DNA from: Paracoccaceae bacterium | GTDB taxonomy: Bacteria; Pseudomonadota; Alphaproteobacteria; Rhodobacterales; Rhodobacteraceae | DNA: 64,000 bases | NCBI GenBank assembly: GCA_022843025.1 | Contig: JALHOL010000001.1 | Location: forward strand, 434,001-498,000 | Reading direction: 5' to 3' | Part shown: positions 42,014-50,856 of the stretch, in pieces | Layout of the letters: each line of letters starts with the position of its first letter | How positions within the stretch are numbered: the first letter of the stretch is position 1 | Position numbers and translations under genes: made by a program | The notes under the pieces: generated by a model | Told to the model about the DNA's origin: nothing | The model's input: only the letters and a program-made list of their open reading frames with translations | The model's database searches: none

Positions 42014-42529
42014 GTGACGAAGAAATGGGTCATCGCCGGGGTTCTGCTGATTCAGGCGCTGTGCGCCGTCTTCTTCATTTCCGATATCGCGACCTCGCTG
42101 TTGGGGATCTATACGCCCCCCTTGCCGTGGGAACTGCGCGAGATCATGGAAGTGGCGGCGGCGCTGGGGCTGTTCATGGGCGTGGTGCTGGGAGCGGTTT
42201 TGTTGCGCAATGTGCTGCGGGAACGCAACGATGCGCGGGAACGGCTGCGCCGCGCGTCGGGTGCGTTCATGGATCTGCTGGAAGAGCGGTTTGGCGAATG
42301 GGCGCTGACCCCGGCGGAACGGGATGTGGCGCTGTTTGCCATCAAGGGCATGTCGACCGCCGAGATTGCGATGCTGCGGACAACGTCCGAAGGCACGGTC
42401 AAGGCGCAGACCAATGCGATCTATCGCAAGGCGGGGGTGAGCGGGCGGCCACAGCTGCTGTCGCTGTTCATTGATGATCTGATGCGGGACGATGTGACCG
42501 AACAGATCCGGCCCAGAGCGGCCGCCTAG
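42014..42529 (+). CDS. Membrane-anchored LuxR-type transcriptional regulator
   Basis: A 171-residue protein. Two hydrophobic segments (VIAGVLLIQALCAVFFISDI, and AALGLFMGVVLGAVLL) are followed by a short coiled helix. A C-terminal LuxR helix-turn-helix (ALTPAERDVALFAIKGMSTAEIAMLR, GTVKAQTNAIYRKAGVSGR) spans about residues 95-155. No ligand or receiver domain is present. A DNA-binding domain held at the membrane suggests direct sensing at the envelope. It starts at GTG 17 bases behind the second stop of the upstream PepSY frame, so the two are probably one transcript and perhaps one pathway (inference). Confidence 0.83.
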   Translation: MTKKWVIAGVLLIQALCAVFFISDIATSLLGIYTPPLPWELREIMEVAAALGLFMGVVLGAVLLRNVLRERNDARERLRRASGAFMDLLEERFGEWALTPAERDVALFAIKGMSTAEIAMLRTTSEGTVKAQTNAIYRKAGVSGRPQLLSLFIDDLMRDDVTEQIRPRAAA

Positions 42530-42549
42530 CGCGCAGGGTTCGCCAGTGG

Positions 42550-42930
42550 TCAACCCGTGGGCAGATCGACGGCATATTCCTTCAAGATCGACAGCGGCAC
42601 GATATCGAGCGCGCGGATATGGGTGGCCGCGAGGCGCACCTTGGGGGCCGCGCCTTCCTCATGCGCCTGATAGAAGCGGGCAGCGCAGAGGCACCAGTGA
42701 TCACCGGGTTTGAGGCCCGCAAAGCCGTATTCGGGGCGCGGGGTGGACAGGTCGTTGCCGAGGTATTTCGACAGGGCGAGGAATTCCCGGGTCATTTCGG
42801 CGCAGACGGTGTGCTGGCCCGTGTCCATCGGCCCGGTGTCGCAGCAGCCGTTGCGGAAGAAACCCGTGACAGGGGCGGTGGAGCAGGTTTCCAGCGGCTG
42901 GCCCAGAACGTTGATCGAGGCTTCTTTCAT
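42550..42930 (-). CDS. DUF2237 family protein
   Basis: A 126-residue soluble protein. NVLGQPLETCSTAPVTGFFRNG, CCDTGPMDTGQHTVCAEM, FLALSKYLGNDLSTPRPEYGF and LKPGDHWCLCAARFYQA are the conserved blocks of DUF2237. The many conserved cysteines and histidines suggest metal binding, but no function is established for the family. It is convergent with the LuxR gene and divergent from the DUF2339 gene. Confidence 0.9.
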   Translation of the reverse strand: MKEASINVLGQPLETCSTAPVTGFFRNGCCDTGPMDTGQHTVCAEMTREFLALSKYLGNDLSTPRPEYGFAGLKPGDHWCLCAARFYQAHEEGAAPKVRLAATHIRALDIVPLSILKEYAVDLPTG

Positions 42931-43071
42931 CGGGCTGCCCTTTCGCGTGTCGTGACAAAGCTAACGCATGGGCGGGCGATGTCGAGTGCGGCGATTTGCA
43001 GGGGGCGCGCAGTCGGTTAAGGTTCGCGCATTAACCGGGGCAGTTCCGGGCGTATTGCTGAGGATTGTGAT

Positions 43072-45819
43072 TTGGAAATTGTCATTCTGGGCCTGTTGGC
43101 GGTTCTTGCGATCCCGGTCGGGGTGATTGTGCTTTGGGTGCGCGTGTCGGGGATGACGCGCGACATGGACGCGATGGCCGAGCGGTTGGCGCGGGCCGAG
43201 GCGCGGCTGGTTGCGGTGGAGGCGGGGACGCCGTCACCGTGGGTGCGCAAAGAGGCGGTGGCAGAGACCGGTGTGCTGCCTGCGGTGCGGGCCGAGGCGG
43301 TTTTGCCTGAGGTGCCAGTGCCGGACGCCGTGGTGGCGGATGCCGTTGACGCGCCTTTGCCGAGCGAGGCCGTGCCAGTGGTGCCGCCTGTTGTGCCGCC
43401 TGTTGTGCCGCCAGTGGTGCCGCCCGTGATGCCGCCGGGGCCGCGCAGGAAGGGGCTGGCCGAACGGTTCGTGGCGTGGCTGGGCGAGAACTGGGTTTAT
43501 GCGGTTTCCGGTGTGTCGCTGGCCTTGGCCGGTGTGTTTCTGGTGCAATACGGGATGGAGCGGGGATTCCTGCCGCCTGCATTGCGGGTGCTGGCGGGGA
43601 TCGGGTTCGGTTTGGCGCTGATCTATGCCGGAGAGCGGGTGCGGCGGCGGTTTGGTGATGGGGAAGAGTCTTCCACCGCCTATCTGCCATCGGTGTTTTC
43701 CGGGGCGGGTCTGGTTTCGGTCTTTGCCGCCGTGCTGGCCGCGCGGCAGATGTATGGGCTGATCGGGCCGGAGGTGACCTTTGCCGCGCTGGTGGCGACG
43801 GCGGGGGGGGCGATCCTGCTGGGCTGGTTCCACGGGCCGCTGCTGGCGGCGCTGGGGCTGGTGGGGGCGACACTGTCGCCTTTTGTCGTGGGCGGCACTG
43901 CCGACAGCGTGGACTGGTTGCAGGGCTATTTCCTGCTGGTGGCGGCAGTCGGGCTGGCGGTGGATGCGATGCGGCGCTGGGCCTGGGTTTCCGGGCTGTC
44001 GGTCGGGTTGGCGCTGCTGGCGGGGGTTCTGCTGACGGCGGGTGGCGGCACGGTGGCGGCGTTCCAGATCGCGGTGACGGTGCTGGCGGTTCTGGCCGTG
44101 GGTGTTCCGGCGCTGCGGTTGTTCCCGGATCATGCGGGGCCGACGGTTCTGTCCGTGTCGCTGATCCAGAAGGGCGGGGGGAGGCCGGTTTTTCCGGTGA
44201 TGCTGGGCTGGGCTGCGGTGGTGGCGGCGGTGGTGGCGATGGTGCTGCTGATCCCCGCGCCGGGATGGGGGTTGCTGCCCTTTGTCCTGCTGGCGGCTTT
44301 GGCGATTGGGCTGGCGCTGTGGACGGGCGAGGCGCGCGGGTTGCATGACCTGCCATTGGTGCCTGCGGCGGGGTTCGTGGCGCTGGTGGCTTTTGCGCCC
44401 GAGCAGTGGGGCGATCTGTTCCGCAGCTTTGAGGATGCGGCGTTGGCCTTGCGCGCGCCAGAGACGGCGGCCCCATGGACGGTGACGTGGTTGCTGGTGC
44501 TGGCGGCGGGGGTGTCCTGTGCGCTGGCGTTCCGGGCGCAGCGGGGGGCGGCGCATCCGGTGATCCTGTCGATTGCGGCGGCGCTGGCAGCGCCCATGAC
44601 GGCGTTGATGCTGGAACTGACATGGCCGGTGTCGGCGGTGATCGGGGCCTATCCTTGGGCGTTGCAGGTGATGGCGCTGGCCGCGCTGATGGTGGCGCTG
44701 GCGGTGCAGTTTGCGCGGGCTGACGGGGGCGCGTTGCGGCGGGCGGCGCATTTCACGCTGTCGGCGCTGGCGTTGATCGCCTTGGCGCTGTTCCTGATCC
44801 TGTCGCATGCGGCGCTGTCGCTGGGTCTGGCAGTGTTGGTGGCGGTGGCGGCGGGGCTGGACCGGCGGCTGCGGCTGCCGGAAATGGCACTGGCAGTGCA
44901 GGCGGGGGTGATCCTGCTGGGTTGGCGGATGGCGGTTGATCCGGGGTTGATCTGGGCCTTTGACGCGTCGTTGATGGCGGCGGTGGCGGCCTATGTCGGG
45001 CCGATCATCGGGCTGGGGGCGGCGTTGTGGCTGTTGCCGCGCGAGGGGCGGGATGCGGCGCGGGCCTTTGCGGAAAGCGGGATCGCGCTGGCGTTGGTGT
45101 TGTTGGCGGATGTTTTGATCCTGCGCTGGATGACCGGGGCGCCGGGGGTGGCACCGCCCGAGGCGCATTGGTCGGCGGCGTTGCTGGCGCTGCCATGGCT
45201 GATGATGGCGCTGGTGCAGCTTTACCGGGTGAAACTGGGCGGGCGGCTGGAGCTGTTGCGCTATGTCCTTGCGGGCGTGGCGGGGGTGATCTGGGGGCTG
45301 GCGATGCTGGTCGCCGTGACGGGGCTGAACCCGCTGATCGCGGGGGATACGGTGCGCGGGCCGCTGCTTCTGGACAGCCTGTTCGCGGCCTATGGGCTGG
45401 CGGGTGGGGTGGTCCTGATGGCGCGGCGCTGGCTGGCGCATCTGCCGTTGGTGTTGCAGCGGGCGATGGATGGCGTGGGGGCGGCGCTGGTGGCGTTGTA
45501 TGCCGGGCTGGAGATCCGGCGGTTCTGGCGGGGGGATGACCTGTCGGTGCCGGGGACGAGCCAGCCTGAGCTGTATTCCTATACCATCGCGCTGCTGATC
45601 GTGGGGGCGGTGCTGCTGTGGCAGGCCATCGCGCGGCGGTCGGTCGGGTTGCGGCGGGTGGCGCTGGGGCTGATCGGGTTGACGGTGGCGAAGGTGTTTC
45701 TGGTCGATGCGGCGGGGCTGTCGGGGCTGATGCGGGTGTTTTCCTTCCTGGCGCTGGGGCTGTCGCTGGCGGGGCTGGCCTGGCTGAACCGCTGGGCGGC
45801 AACACGGGCGGCGAACTGA
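43072..45819 (+). CDS. Large DUF2339 polytopic membrane protein
   Basis: A 915-residue membrane protein starting at TTG with GAGGA seven bases upstream. An N-terminal helix is followed by a short coiled coil (about 25-60) and a Pro/Val linker with five VVPP-type tetrapeptides (residues 103-122). From about 135 onward there are more than twenty hydrophobic segments, starting with WLGENWVYAVSGVSLALAGV, which is characteristic of DUF2339. Function is unknown; polysaccharide or envelope roles have been suggested for relatives without firm proof. No obvious partner gene is adjacent. Confidence 0.88.
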   Translation: MEIVILGLLAVLAIPVGVIVLWVRVSGMTRDMDAMAERLARAEARLVAVEAGTPSPWVRKEAVAETGVLPAVRAEAVLPEVPVPDAVVADAVDAPLPSEAVPVVPPVVPPVVPPVVPPVMPPGPRRKGLAERFVAWLGENWVYAVSGVSLALAGVFLVQYGMERGFLPPALRVLAGIGFGLALIYAGERVRRRFGDGEESSTAYLPSVFSGAGLVSVFAAVLAARQMYGLIGPEVTFAALVATAGGAILLGWFHGPLLAALGLVGATLSPFVVGGTADSVDWLQGYFLLVAAVGLAVDAMRRWAWVSGLSVGLALLAGVLLTAGGGTVAAFQIAVTVLAVLAVGVPALRLFPDHAGPTVLSVSLIQKGGGRPVFPVMLGWAAVVAAVVAMVLLIPAPGWGLLPFVLLAALAIGLALWTGEARGLHDLPLVPAAGFVALVAFAPEQWGDLFRSFEDAALALRAPETAAPWTVTWLLVLAAGVSCALAFRAQRGAAHPVILSIAAALAAPMTALMLELTWPVSAVIGAYPWALQVMALAALMVALAVQFARADGGALRRAAHFTLSALALIALALFLILSHAALSLGLAVLVAVAAGLDRRLRLPEMALAVQAGVILLGWRMAVDPGLIWAFDASLMAAVAAYVGPIIGLGAALWLLPREGRDAARAFAESGIALALVLLADVLILRWMTGAPGVAPPEAHWSAALLALPWLMMALVQLYRVKLGGRLELLRYVLAGVAGVIWGLAMLVAVTGLNPLIAGDTVRGPLLLDSLFAAYGLAGGVVLMARRWLAHLPLVLQRAMDGVGAALVALYAGLEIRRFWRGDDLSVPGTSQPELYSYTIALLIVGAVLLWQAIARRSVGLRRVALGLIGLTVAKVFLVDAAGLSGLMRVFSFLALGLSLAGLAWLNRWAATRAAN

Positions 45820-45843
45820 CGCGGCGCACTGGACCCTTGGGCG

Positions 45844-45967
45844 GCGCGCGTCTATAACGCGCGCCATGATGCAGATGTTCGCGATAGATGCCCGAATTAG
45901 TAGCCCGGCGCGCTGATAAGCCGCCGGGAGACCTGCCTGTCGCCTGCGGCACTGTGACCGGTGCCGC
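45844..45967 (+). other. ileS leader region with two hairpins
   Basis: GCGCGCGT-CTATA-ACGCGCGC (45844-45864) and GCGGCAC-TGTGACCG-GTGCCGC (45946-45967) lie between the DUF2339 gene and ileS. The first could end the upstream transcript. The second is 34 bases before the ileS ATG. There is no T-box signature. A regulatory role is unproven. Confidence 0.4.
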
Positions 45968-46001
45968 GACCCTGCCCCGATGATCGCAAGGACAGACGCC
46001 C

Positions 46002-48920
46002 ATGTGCGCCGACACGACGAATACGCCCGACTATCGTTCCACCGTTTTCCTGCCCGAGACCGACTTTCCCATGCGCGCGGGGTTGCCGCAGCGCGAGCCG
46101 GAATGGCTGGAGCGCTGGGCGCGGATCGGAATCTATGACCGGCTGCGGGAAAAGCAGGGGCGGGTGCCGTTCGTGCTGCATGATGGCCCTCCTTACGCCA
46201 ACGGGCATCTGCATATCGGCCACGCGCTGAACAAGGTGCTGAAGGATATGGTGGTGCGCAGCCAGCAGATGATGGGGCGCGACGCGCGCTATGTGCCGGG
46301 CTGGGATTGCCACGGCCTGCCCATCGAATGGAAGATCGAAGAGCAGTACCGCGCCAAGGGGTTGAACAAGGATGACGTGGACGTGGTGGCCTTCCGTCAG
46401 GAATGCCGCCGCTTTGCCGAGGGCTGGATCGACGTTCAGCGCGAAGAATTCAAGCGTCTGGGGATCACGGGCAACTGGGCCGATCCTTACCTGACGATGG
46501 ATTATCATGCGGAAGCGGTGATCGCGGACGAGTTCATGAAATTCGTGATGAACGGGTCGCTCTATCAGGGGTCAAAGCCCGTGATGTGGTCGCCGGTGGA
46601 GAAAACCGCGCTGGCCGAGGCGGAGGTGGAGTATCACGATCACACCAGCCACACGATCTGGGTTCGGTTCCCGGTTGTGGCGGCGGGGGACGCGATGTTC
46701 ACCAAGACGCGGACGGATGTGGTGATCTGGACCACGACGCCTTGGACCATCCCGCAGAACCGGGCGATCAGTTTCGGGCCGGAAATCGGCTATGGCCTGT
46801 ATGAGATCATCGGGCGGCCTGCCGACAGCACGGCGACCATCGGGCAGCGGCTGATTGTGGCCGACAAGCTGGCCGAGGCGGTATTCACGCAGGCCAAGCT
46901 GGCGGGGCCAGAGTTTGTGCGTCGGCTGTGCGATGTGGCGGCGGCTGACCTTGCCACGATGGTTTGCGCGCATCCGTTCCGGGGCGTTGAGGGTGGATTG
47001 GCCGAGTGGGATTTCGACGTGCCGATGCTGCCGGGGGAGCATGTGACCGATGATGCGGGCACGGGCTTTGTGCATACTGCGCCGTCGCACGGGGATGACG
47101 ACTATCAGATGGGCCTGAAGTTCGGCCTGCCGATGACCTATAACGTCGAGCCCGATGGCAGCTATCGCGCCGATCTTCCGCTGTTCGGGGGGCAGGCGAT
47201 CCTGACGGTCGAGGGCAAGGAAGGCCCGGCGAATGTGAGCGTGATCAAGCAGTTGGCCTATAGTGGTGCGCTGTTTGCCAAGGGCAAGCTGAAGCATTCC
47301 TATCCGCATTCGTGGCGGTCCAAGGCGCCGCTGATCTATCGCAACACGCCGCAATGGTTTGTGGCGATTGACCGGACGCTTGAGGATGGCATGTCCACCT
47401 ATGGCGACACGATCCGCAAGCGGGCGCTGAATTCGATCAACCAGTTGGTGGAATGGACGCCGGTGACCGGGCGCAACCGTCTGCATTCGATGATCGAAGC
47501 GCGGCCGGACTGGGTGCTGTCGCGCCAGCGGGCCTGGGGTGTGCCGCTGACCTGCTTCGTGAAGAAGGGGGCCAAGCCCACGGATGCCGATTACCTGCTG
47601 CGGAATGCCGAGGTGAACGCGCGCATCAAGGCGGCGTTTGAGGCCGAGGGTGCCGATGTCTGGTATGTGGACGGGTTCAAGGAGCGAGTGCTTTCGGGCC
47701 TGGTGAACCCCGAGGATTACACCCAGGTCTTTGACGTGCTGGATGTGTGGTTCGATAGCGGGTCCACCCATGCTTTTGTGCTGCGCGACCGGGCAGATGG
47801 GGCGGCGGACGGGATTGCCGACCTGTATCTGGAAGGCACCGACCAGCATCGCGGGTGGTTCCATTCCAGCATGTTGCAGGCCTGTGGGACCAAGGGGCGC
47901 GCGCCTTATCGCGGTGTGCTGACGCATGGCTTCACGCTGGACGAGAAGGGCATGAAGATGTCCAAGTCGTTGGGCAATACCGTGGCCCCGCAAGAGGTGA
48001 TCGACGAATATGGCGCCGATATCCTGCGGCTGTGGGTGGCGCAGTCGGATTACACGATCGACCTGCGGATCGGGAAGGAAATCCTGAAAGGGGTGGCCGA
48101 CAGCTATCGCCGGTTGCGCAATACGCTGCGGTTCCTGCTGGGCAATCTGGCGGGGTTCACGGAAGCCGAGCGGGTGTCTGTCGACGAGATGCCGGAGCTG
48201 GAACAGTGGGTGCTGCACCGGTTGGCAGAGCTGGATGCCGAAGTGCGTGCGGGCTATGCGCGTTATGATTTCCAGGGCGTGTTCCAGAAGCTGTTCACCT
48301 TTGCGACGACGGACCTGTCGGCGGTATATTTCGATATCCGCAAGGACAGCCTGTATTGCGATGCGCCTGGCAGCTTGCGGCGGCGGGCGGCGCGGACGGT
48401 TCTGGATGCGCTGTTCCATCGGCTGACGACATGGCTTGCGCCGATCCTCGTGTTCACGATGGAGGATGTCTGGCTGTCGCGTTTCCCCGGCGAGGGGGAT
48501 TCGGTCCATCTGCATGACATTCCCGAAACCCCGGCTGCCTGGCTGAACCCGGCGCTGGCGGCGAAATGGGACCGGATCCGCGCGGTGCGCCGGGTGGTAA
48601 CGGGCGCGCTGGAGGTGCAGCGGACGGCCAAGGTGATTGGTGCATCGCTCGAGGCGGACCCGGTGGTTTATGTTGATGCCGAGACGGCACGGATGCTGGA
48701 AGGCGTGGATTTCGCCGATCTGTGCATCACCTCTAGCATCAGCGTTTCCACCGGAGCGGCACCCGAGGGGGCCTTTACGCTGGCTGATGTGGCGGGCGTG
48801 GCGGTGGTGTTCCGGGAAGCGGGCGGCGAGAAGTGCGAACGCTGCTGGAAAGTGTTGCCTGATGTGGGCACGCATGCCCATGCCGGGGTCTGCGCGCGCT
48901 GTGATGAAGCCCTCGGATGA
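46002..48920 (+). CDS. ileS: Isoleucyl-tRNA synthetase
   Basis: IleRS (EC 6.1.1.5), 972 residues. HIGH is at residues 71-74 (in PPYANGHLHIGHAL) and KMSKS in GMKMSKSLGN. The editing CP1 domain with WTTTPWTIPQN and the TDDAGTGFVHTAPSHGDDDY loop is intact. The C-terminal zinc finger ending is GEKCERCWKVLPDVG...CARCDEALG. This bacterial type with a C-terminal zinc site is usually mupirocin sensitive. ATG at 46002 follows AAGGACAGACGCCC. A small DUF3253 gene overlaps its 3' end. Confidence 0.96.
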   Translation: MCADTTNTPDYRSTVFLPETDFPMRAGLPQREPEWLERWARIGIYDRLREKQGRVPFVLHDGPPYANGHLHIGHALNKVLKDMVVRSQQMMGRDARYVPGWDCHGLPIEWKIEEQYRAKGLNKDDVDVVAFRQECRRFAEGWIDVQREEFKRLGITGNWADPYLTMDYHAEAVIADEFMKFVMNGSLYQGSKPVMWSPVEKTALAEAEVEYHDHTSHTIWVRFPVVAAGDAMFTKTRTDVVIWTTTPWTIPQNRAISFGPEIGYGLYEIIGRPADSTATIGQRLIVADKLAEAVFTQAKLAGPEFVRRLCDVAAADLATMVCAHPFRGVEGGLAEWDFDVPMLPGEHVTDDAGTGFVHTAPSHGDDDYQMGLKFGLPMTYNVEPDGSYRADLPLFGGQAILTVEGKEGPANVSVIKQLAYSGALFAKGKLKHSYPHSWRSKAPLIYRNTPQWFVAIDRTLEDGMSTYGDTIRKRALNSINQLVEWTPVTGRNRLHSMIEARPDWVLSRQRAWGVPLTCFVKKGAKPTDADYLLRNAEVNARIKAAFEAEGADVWYVDGFKERVLSGLVNPEDYTQVFDVLDVWFDSGSTHAFVLRDRADGAADGIADLYLEGTDQHRGWFHSSMLQACGTKGRAPYRGVLTHGFTLDEKGMKMSKSLGNTVAPQEVIDEYGADILRLWVAQSDYTIDLRIGKEILKGVADSYRRLRNTLRFLLGNLAGFTEAERVSVDEMPELEQWVLHRLAELDAEVRAGYARYDFQGVFQKLFTFATTDLSAVYFDIRKDSLYCDAPGSLRRRAARTVLDALFHRLTTWLAPILVFTMEDVWLSRFPGEGDSVHLHDIPETPAAWLNPALAAKWDRIRAVRRVVTGALEVQRTAKVIGASLEADPVVYVDAETARMLEGVDFADLCITSSISVSTGAAPEGAFTLADVAGVAVVFREAGGEKCERCWKVLPDVGTHAHAGVCARCDEALG

Positions 48921-49140
48921 GGGGATCGCGGCGGTCCTGACGGACCTTGCGCTGCGGCGGGGCAGGGGGAAGACCTTCTGCCCCTCGGACGCGGCCAAGG
49001 CGCTGTCGCCGGATTGGCGGCCCTTGATGCCCGAGGTGCGGCGGGTGGCGGCGGGGCATCCGGATGTGGTGGCCACGCAGAAGGGCGTGCCGGTTGATCC
49101 GGTCACGGCGCGGGGGCCGATCCGGTTGGGTTTGCGCTAG
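48904..49140 (+). CDS. Small DUF3253 family protein
   Basis: A 78-residue protein in another frame overlapping the last 17 bases of ileS. IAAVLTDLALRRGRGKTFCPSDAAKAL and MPEVRRVAA...VPVDPVTARGPIRLGLR match the DUF3253 winged-helix-like family. It is basic and soluble. Function unknown; overlap with ileS implies coupled translation. ATG at 48904 was chosen (GTG at 48901 is the codon before). Confidence 0.85.
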   Translation: MKPSDEGIAAVLTDLALRRGRGKTFCPSDAAKALSPDWRPLMPEVRRVAAGHPDVVATQKGVPVDPVTARGPIRLGLR

Positions 49141-49259
49141 GCTGTTTACGGCCAGATCGTTCGCGAAGTAAGGCCAGAGGCGGGAAAGGCTGCGATGCGG
49201 CTTGCCCTTGGGCAGCGGGGGGATTAGCCGTTTTGTAACGGTTATATGACAGGTGCCCG

Positions 49260-50096
49260 GTGACCTTTGGCGTCTTTCTGGCGGTTCTGGCGGCGGCGTT
49301 CCTGCATGCGCTGTGGAATGCGCTGATCAAGGTGGGCACGTCCAAGGCGGGCGGGATGGTGATCCTGTCGATTGCCGAAATTCCCATCGGGTTGACGATC
49401 GCGCTGTTCTGCCCCTGGCCCGACCCTGAGGTGTGGTGGTGGGTGCTGGCGTCGGGCTGCACGCATTTTTGCTATAAGTCGTTTCTGGTGTTTGCCTATG
49501 AGCGCGGCGATCTGAGCCGGGTTTACCCGATTGCGCGGGGGGCCGCGCCGATGGTGGTGGCGCTGGTGGGCGCGTTCACGCTGGCCGATGCCATTTCCGG
49601 CAAGGAATACTTGGGCATTGCGGTGCTGGGCCTTGGCATCCTGCTGATGGCGCGGGGGGTGTTCACGCAAGCCGAAGATCGGCGGCTGTTGCCCTTTGCG
49701 CTGGGGTCGGCCTGCGCGACGGCAACTTATACGATGATCGACGGGCTGGGCGCGCGGGTGTCGGGCGATGCGGTGGCCTATGTGGCGTGGGTGTTCGTGG
49801 CGGATGGGCTGATCTTCACGACGGGGATGCTGTTGTGGAAGGGCGTGGATGTGATCCCGCGGGACCGCAAGGCCTGGGGGTTGGCGACGTTTGCGTCGGC
49901 CGCGTCTTATGGGGCTTATGCGGTTTCGGTCTGGGCGATGACGGTGGCTCCGCTGGCGGTGGTGGCCGCGCTGCGCGAGACGTCGATCCTGTTTGCGGTG
50001 CTGATCGGCTGGCTGGTGTTCGCCGAGAAGATGGGGACGGAGAAGGCGATTGCCTCTGTCGTGATCGTGCTGGGGGTTGTGTTGACGCGGCTGTAG
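49260..50096 (+). CDS. EamA/DMT-family transporter
   Basis: A 278-residue inner-membrane protein with ten hydrophobic segments in two repeated EamA-like halves (FLHALWNALIKVGTSKAGG in the first; ALRETSILFAVLIGWLVFAEK in the second). The drug/metabolite transporter family exports amino acids, nucleosides and other small molecules; the substrate is unknown. The start is GTG at 49260. It is convergent with pcs, ten bases apart. Confidence 0.88.
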   Translation: MTFGVFLAVLAAAFLHALWNALIKVGTSKAGGMVILSIAEIPIGLTIALFCPWPDPEVWWWVLASGCTHFCYKSFLVFAYERGDLSRVYPIARGAAPMVVALVGAFTLADAISGKEYLGIAVLGLGILLMARGVFTQAEDRRLLPFALGSACATATYTMIDGLGARVSGDAVAYVAWVFVADGLIFTTGMLLWKGVDVIPRDRKAWGLATFASAASYGAYAVSVWAMTVAPLAVVAALRETSILFAVLIGWLVFAEKMGTEKAIASVVIVLGVVLTRL

Positions 50097-50106
50097 CGGG
50101 GCCGTG

Positions 50107-50814
50107 TCAGGAGACGCGGTCGATGCTGCGATCCGGGATGATCTGCTGGGCGATCCCTGCGAAGGTCAGGTAAAGCGAGGTGATGACCAGCCCCCAATGC
50201 GCCCAGCTTTGCGGGTTGAAATCGACCCAGGCCGCCCAGCCCGCGAAGAACACCCAGCCCAGTGCCATCGGCAGCGTGACATAGCGCCAGCGGGCGGTGC
50301 GGACGGGGTGGACGAATTTCAGGTTGGTGAACATCCCCACAGTCAGCGCGACGACGACGATCAGGCTGATCCACCAGATCGGGTGCAGGGCGAAAAGGAC
50401 AAGGATCACCATGTTCCAGCAGGCCGGGAAGCCGGCAAAGGATTTGTCCTTTGTCTTCATTCGCGTGTCGGCGAAATAGACGACCGAGCCGTAGACGATG
50501 GCGATGATGGCGAACCAGCCCGTCCAGCCCGGAAGAAGGCCGGATTTGAACAGAGCATAAGCGGGGATGAAGACGTAGGTGAGGTAATCGACGATCAGGT
50601 CCATCAGGACGCCGTCATAGGTGGGCCAGTTCTTGGTGACGTCATAGCGGCGGGCGAGGGGGCCGTCGATGCCGTCGACCAGAAGGGCCACGACGAGCCA
50701 GAGGAACATCAAGCTCCACTGTTCTTGCACGGCGGCGAGCATGGCGAACATGGACAGGACGGCACCTGTCGCGGTGAGGAGGTGAACGCCAAGCGCCTTG
50801 AAACGAATATCCAT
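50107..50814 (-). CDS. pcs: Phosphatidylcholine synthase
   Basis: Pcs (EC 2.7.8.24) makes phosphatidylcholine from CDP-diacylglycerol and choline in the inner membrane. The 235-residue protein carries the CDP-alcohol phosphatidyltransferase motif DGIDGPLARRYDVTKNWPTY followed by DGVLMDLIVDYLTYV. The second half of the motif is spaced as in rhizobial Pcs, not as in PgsA or PssA. About eight hydrophobic segments are present. ATG at 50814 gives MDIRFKALGVHLLTATGAV; the frame to 50850 adds 12 residues. Pcs is typical of Rhodobacterales and rhizobia. Confidence 0.9.
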   Translation of the reverse strand: MDIRFKALGVHLLTATGAVLSMFAMLAAVQEQWSLMFLWLVVALLVDGIDGPLARRYDVTKNWPTYDGVLMDLIVDYLTYVFIPAYALFKSGLLPGWTGWFAIIAIVYGSVVYFADTRMKTKDKSFAGFPACWNMVILVLFALHPIWWISLIVVVALTVGMFTNLKFVHPVRTARWRYVTLPMALGWVFFAGWAAWVDFNPQSWAHWGLVITSLYLTFAGIAQQIIPDRSIDRVS

Positions 50815-50856
50815 GATGCTTGGTTTGCCCCGAAATCGGATTTGGTGCAATTCCTG

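Noticed and set aside
41808-42017. 69-codon frame between the PepSY-like gene and the LuxR gene
   Set aside because: It overlaps the Gly/Asp-rich tail in another frame. The in-frame continuation of the tail explains this stretch better.
43378-43437. CRISPR-like direct repeats
   Set aside because: The 12-base units are contiguous, in frame and code for a Pro/Val linker; no spacers.
43234-45867. 877-codon minus-strand frame opposite the DUF2339 gene
   Set aside because: Product is almost wholly Arg, Gln, His and Pro; an antisense shadow of a hydrophobic GC-rich gene.
45868-46001. Possible T-box in the ileS leader
   Set aside because: No T-box consensus is present, and T-boxes are not expected in alphaproteobacteria; only ordinary hairpins are seen.
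46572-49106. 844-codon minus-strand frame opposite ileS
   Set aside because: No recognisable motif, shadow composition, and ileS motifs are intact on the plus strand.
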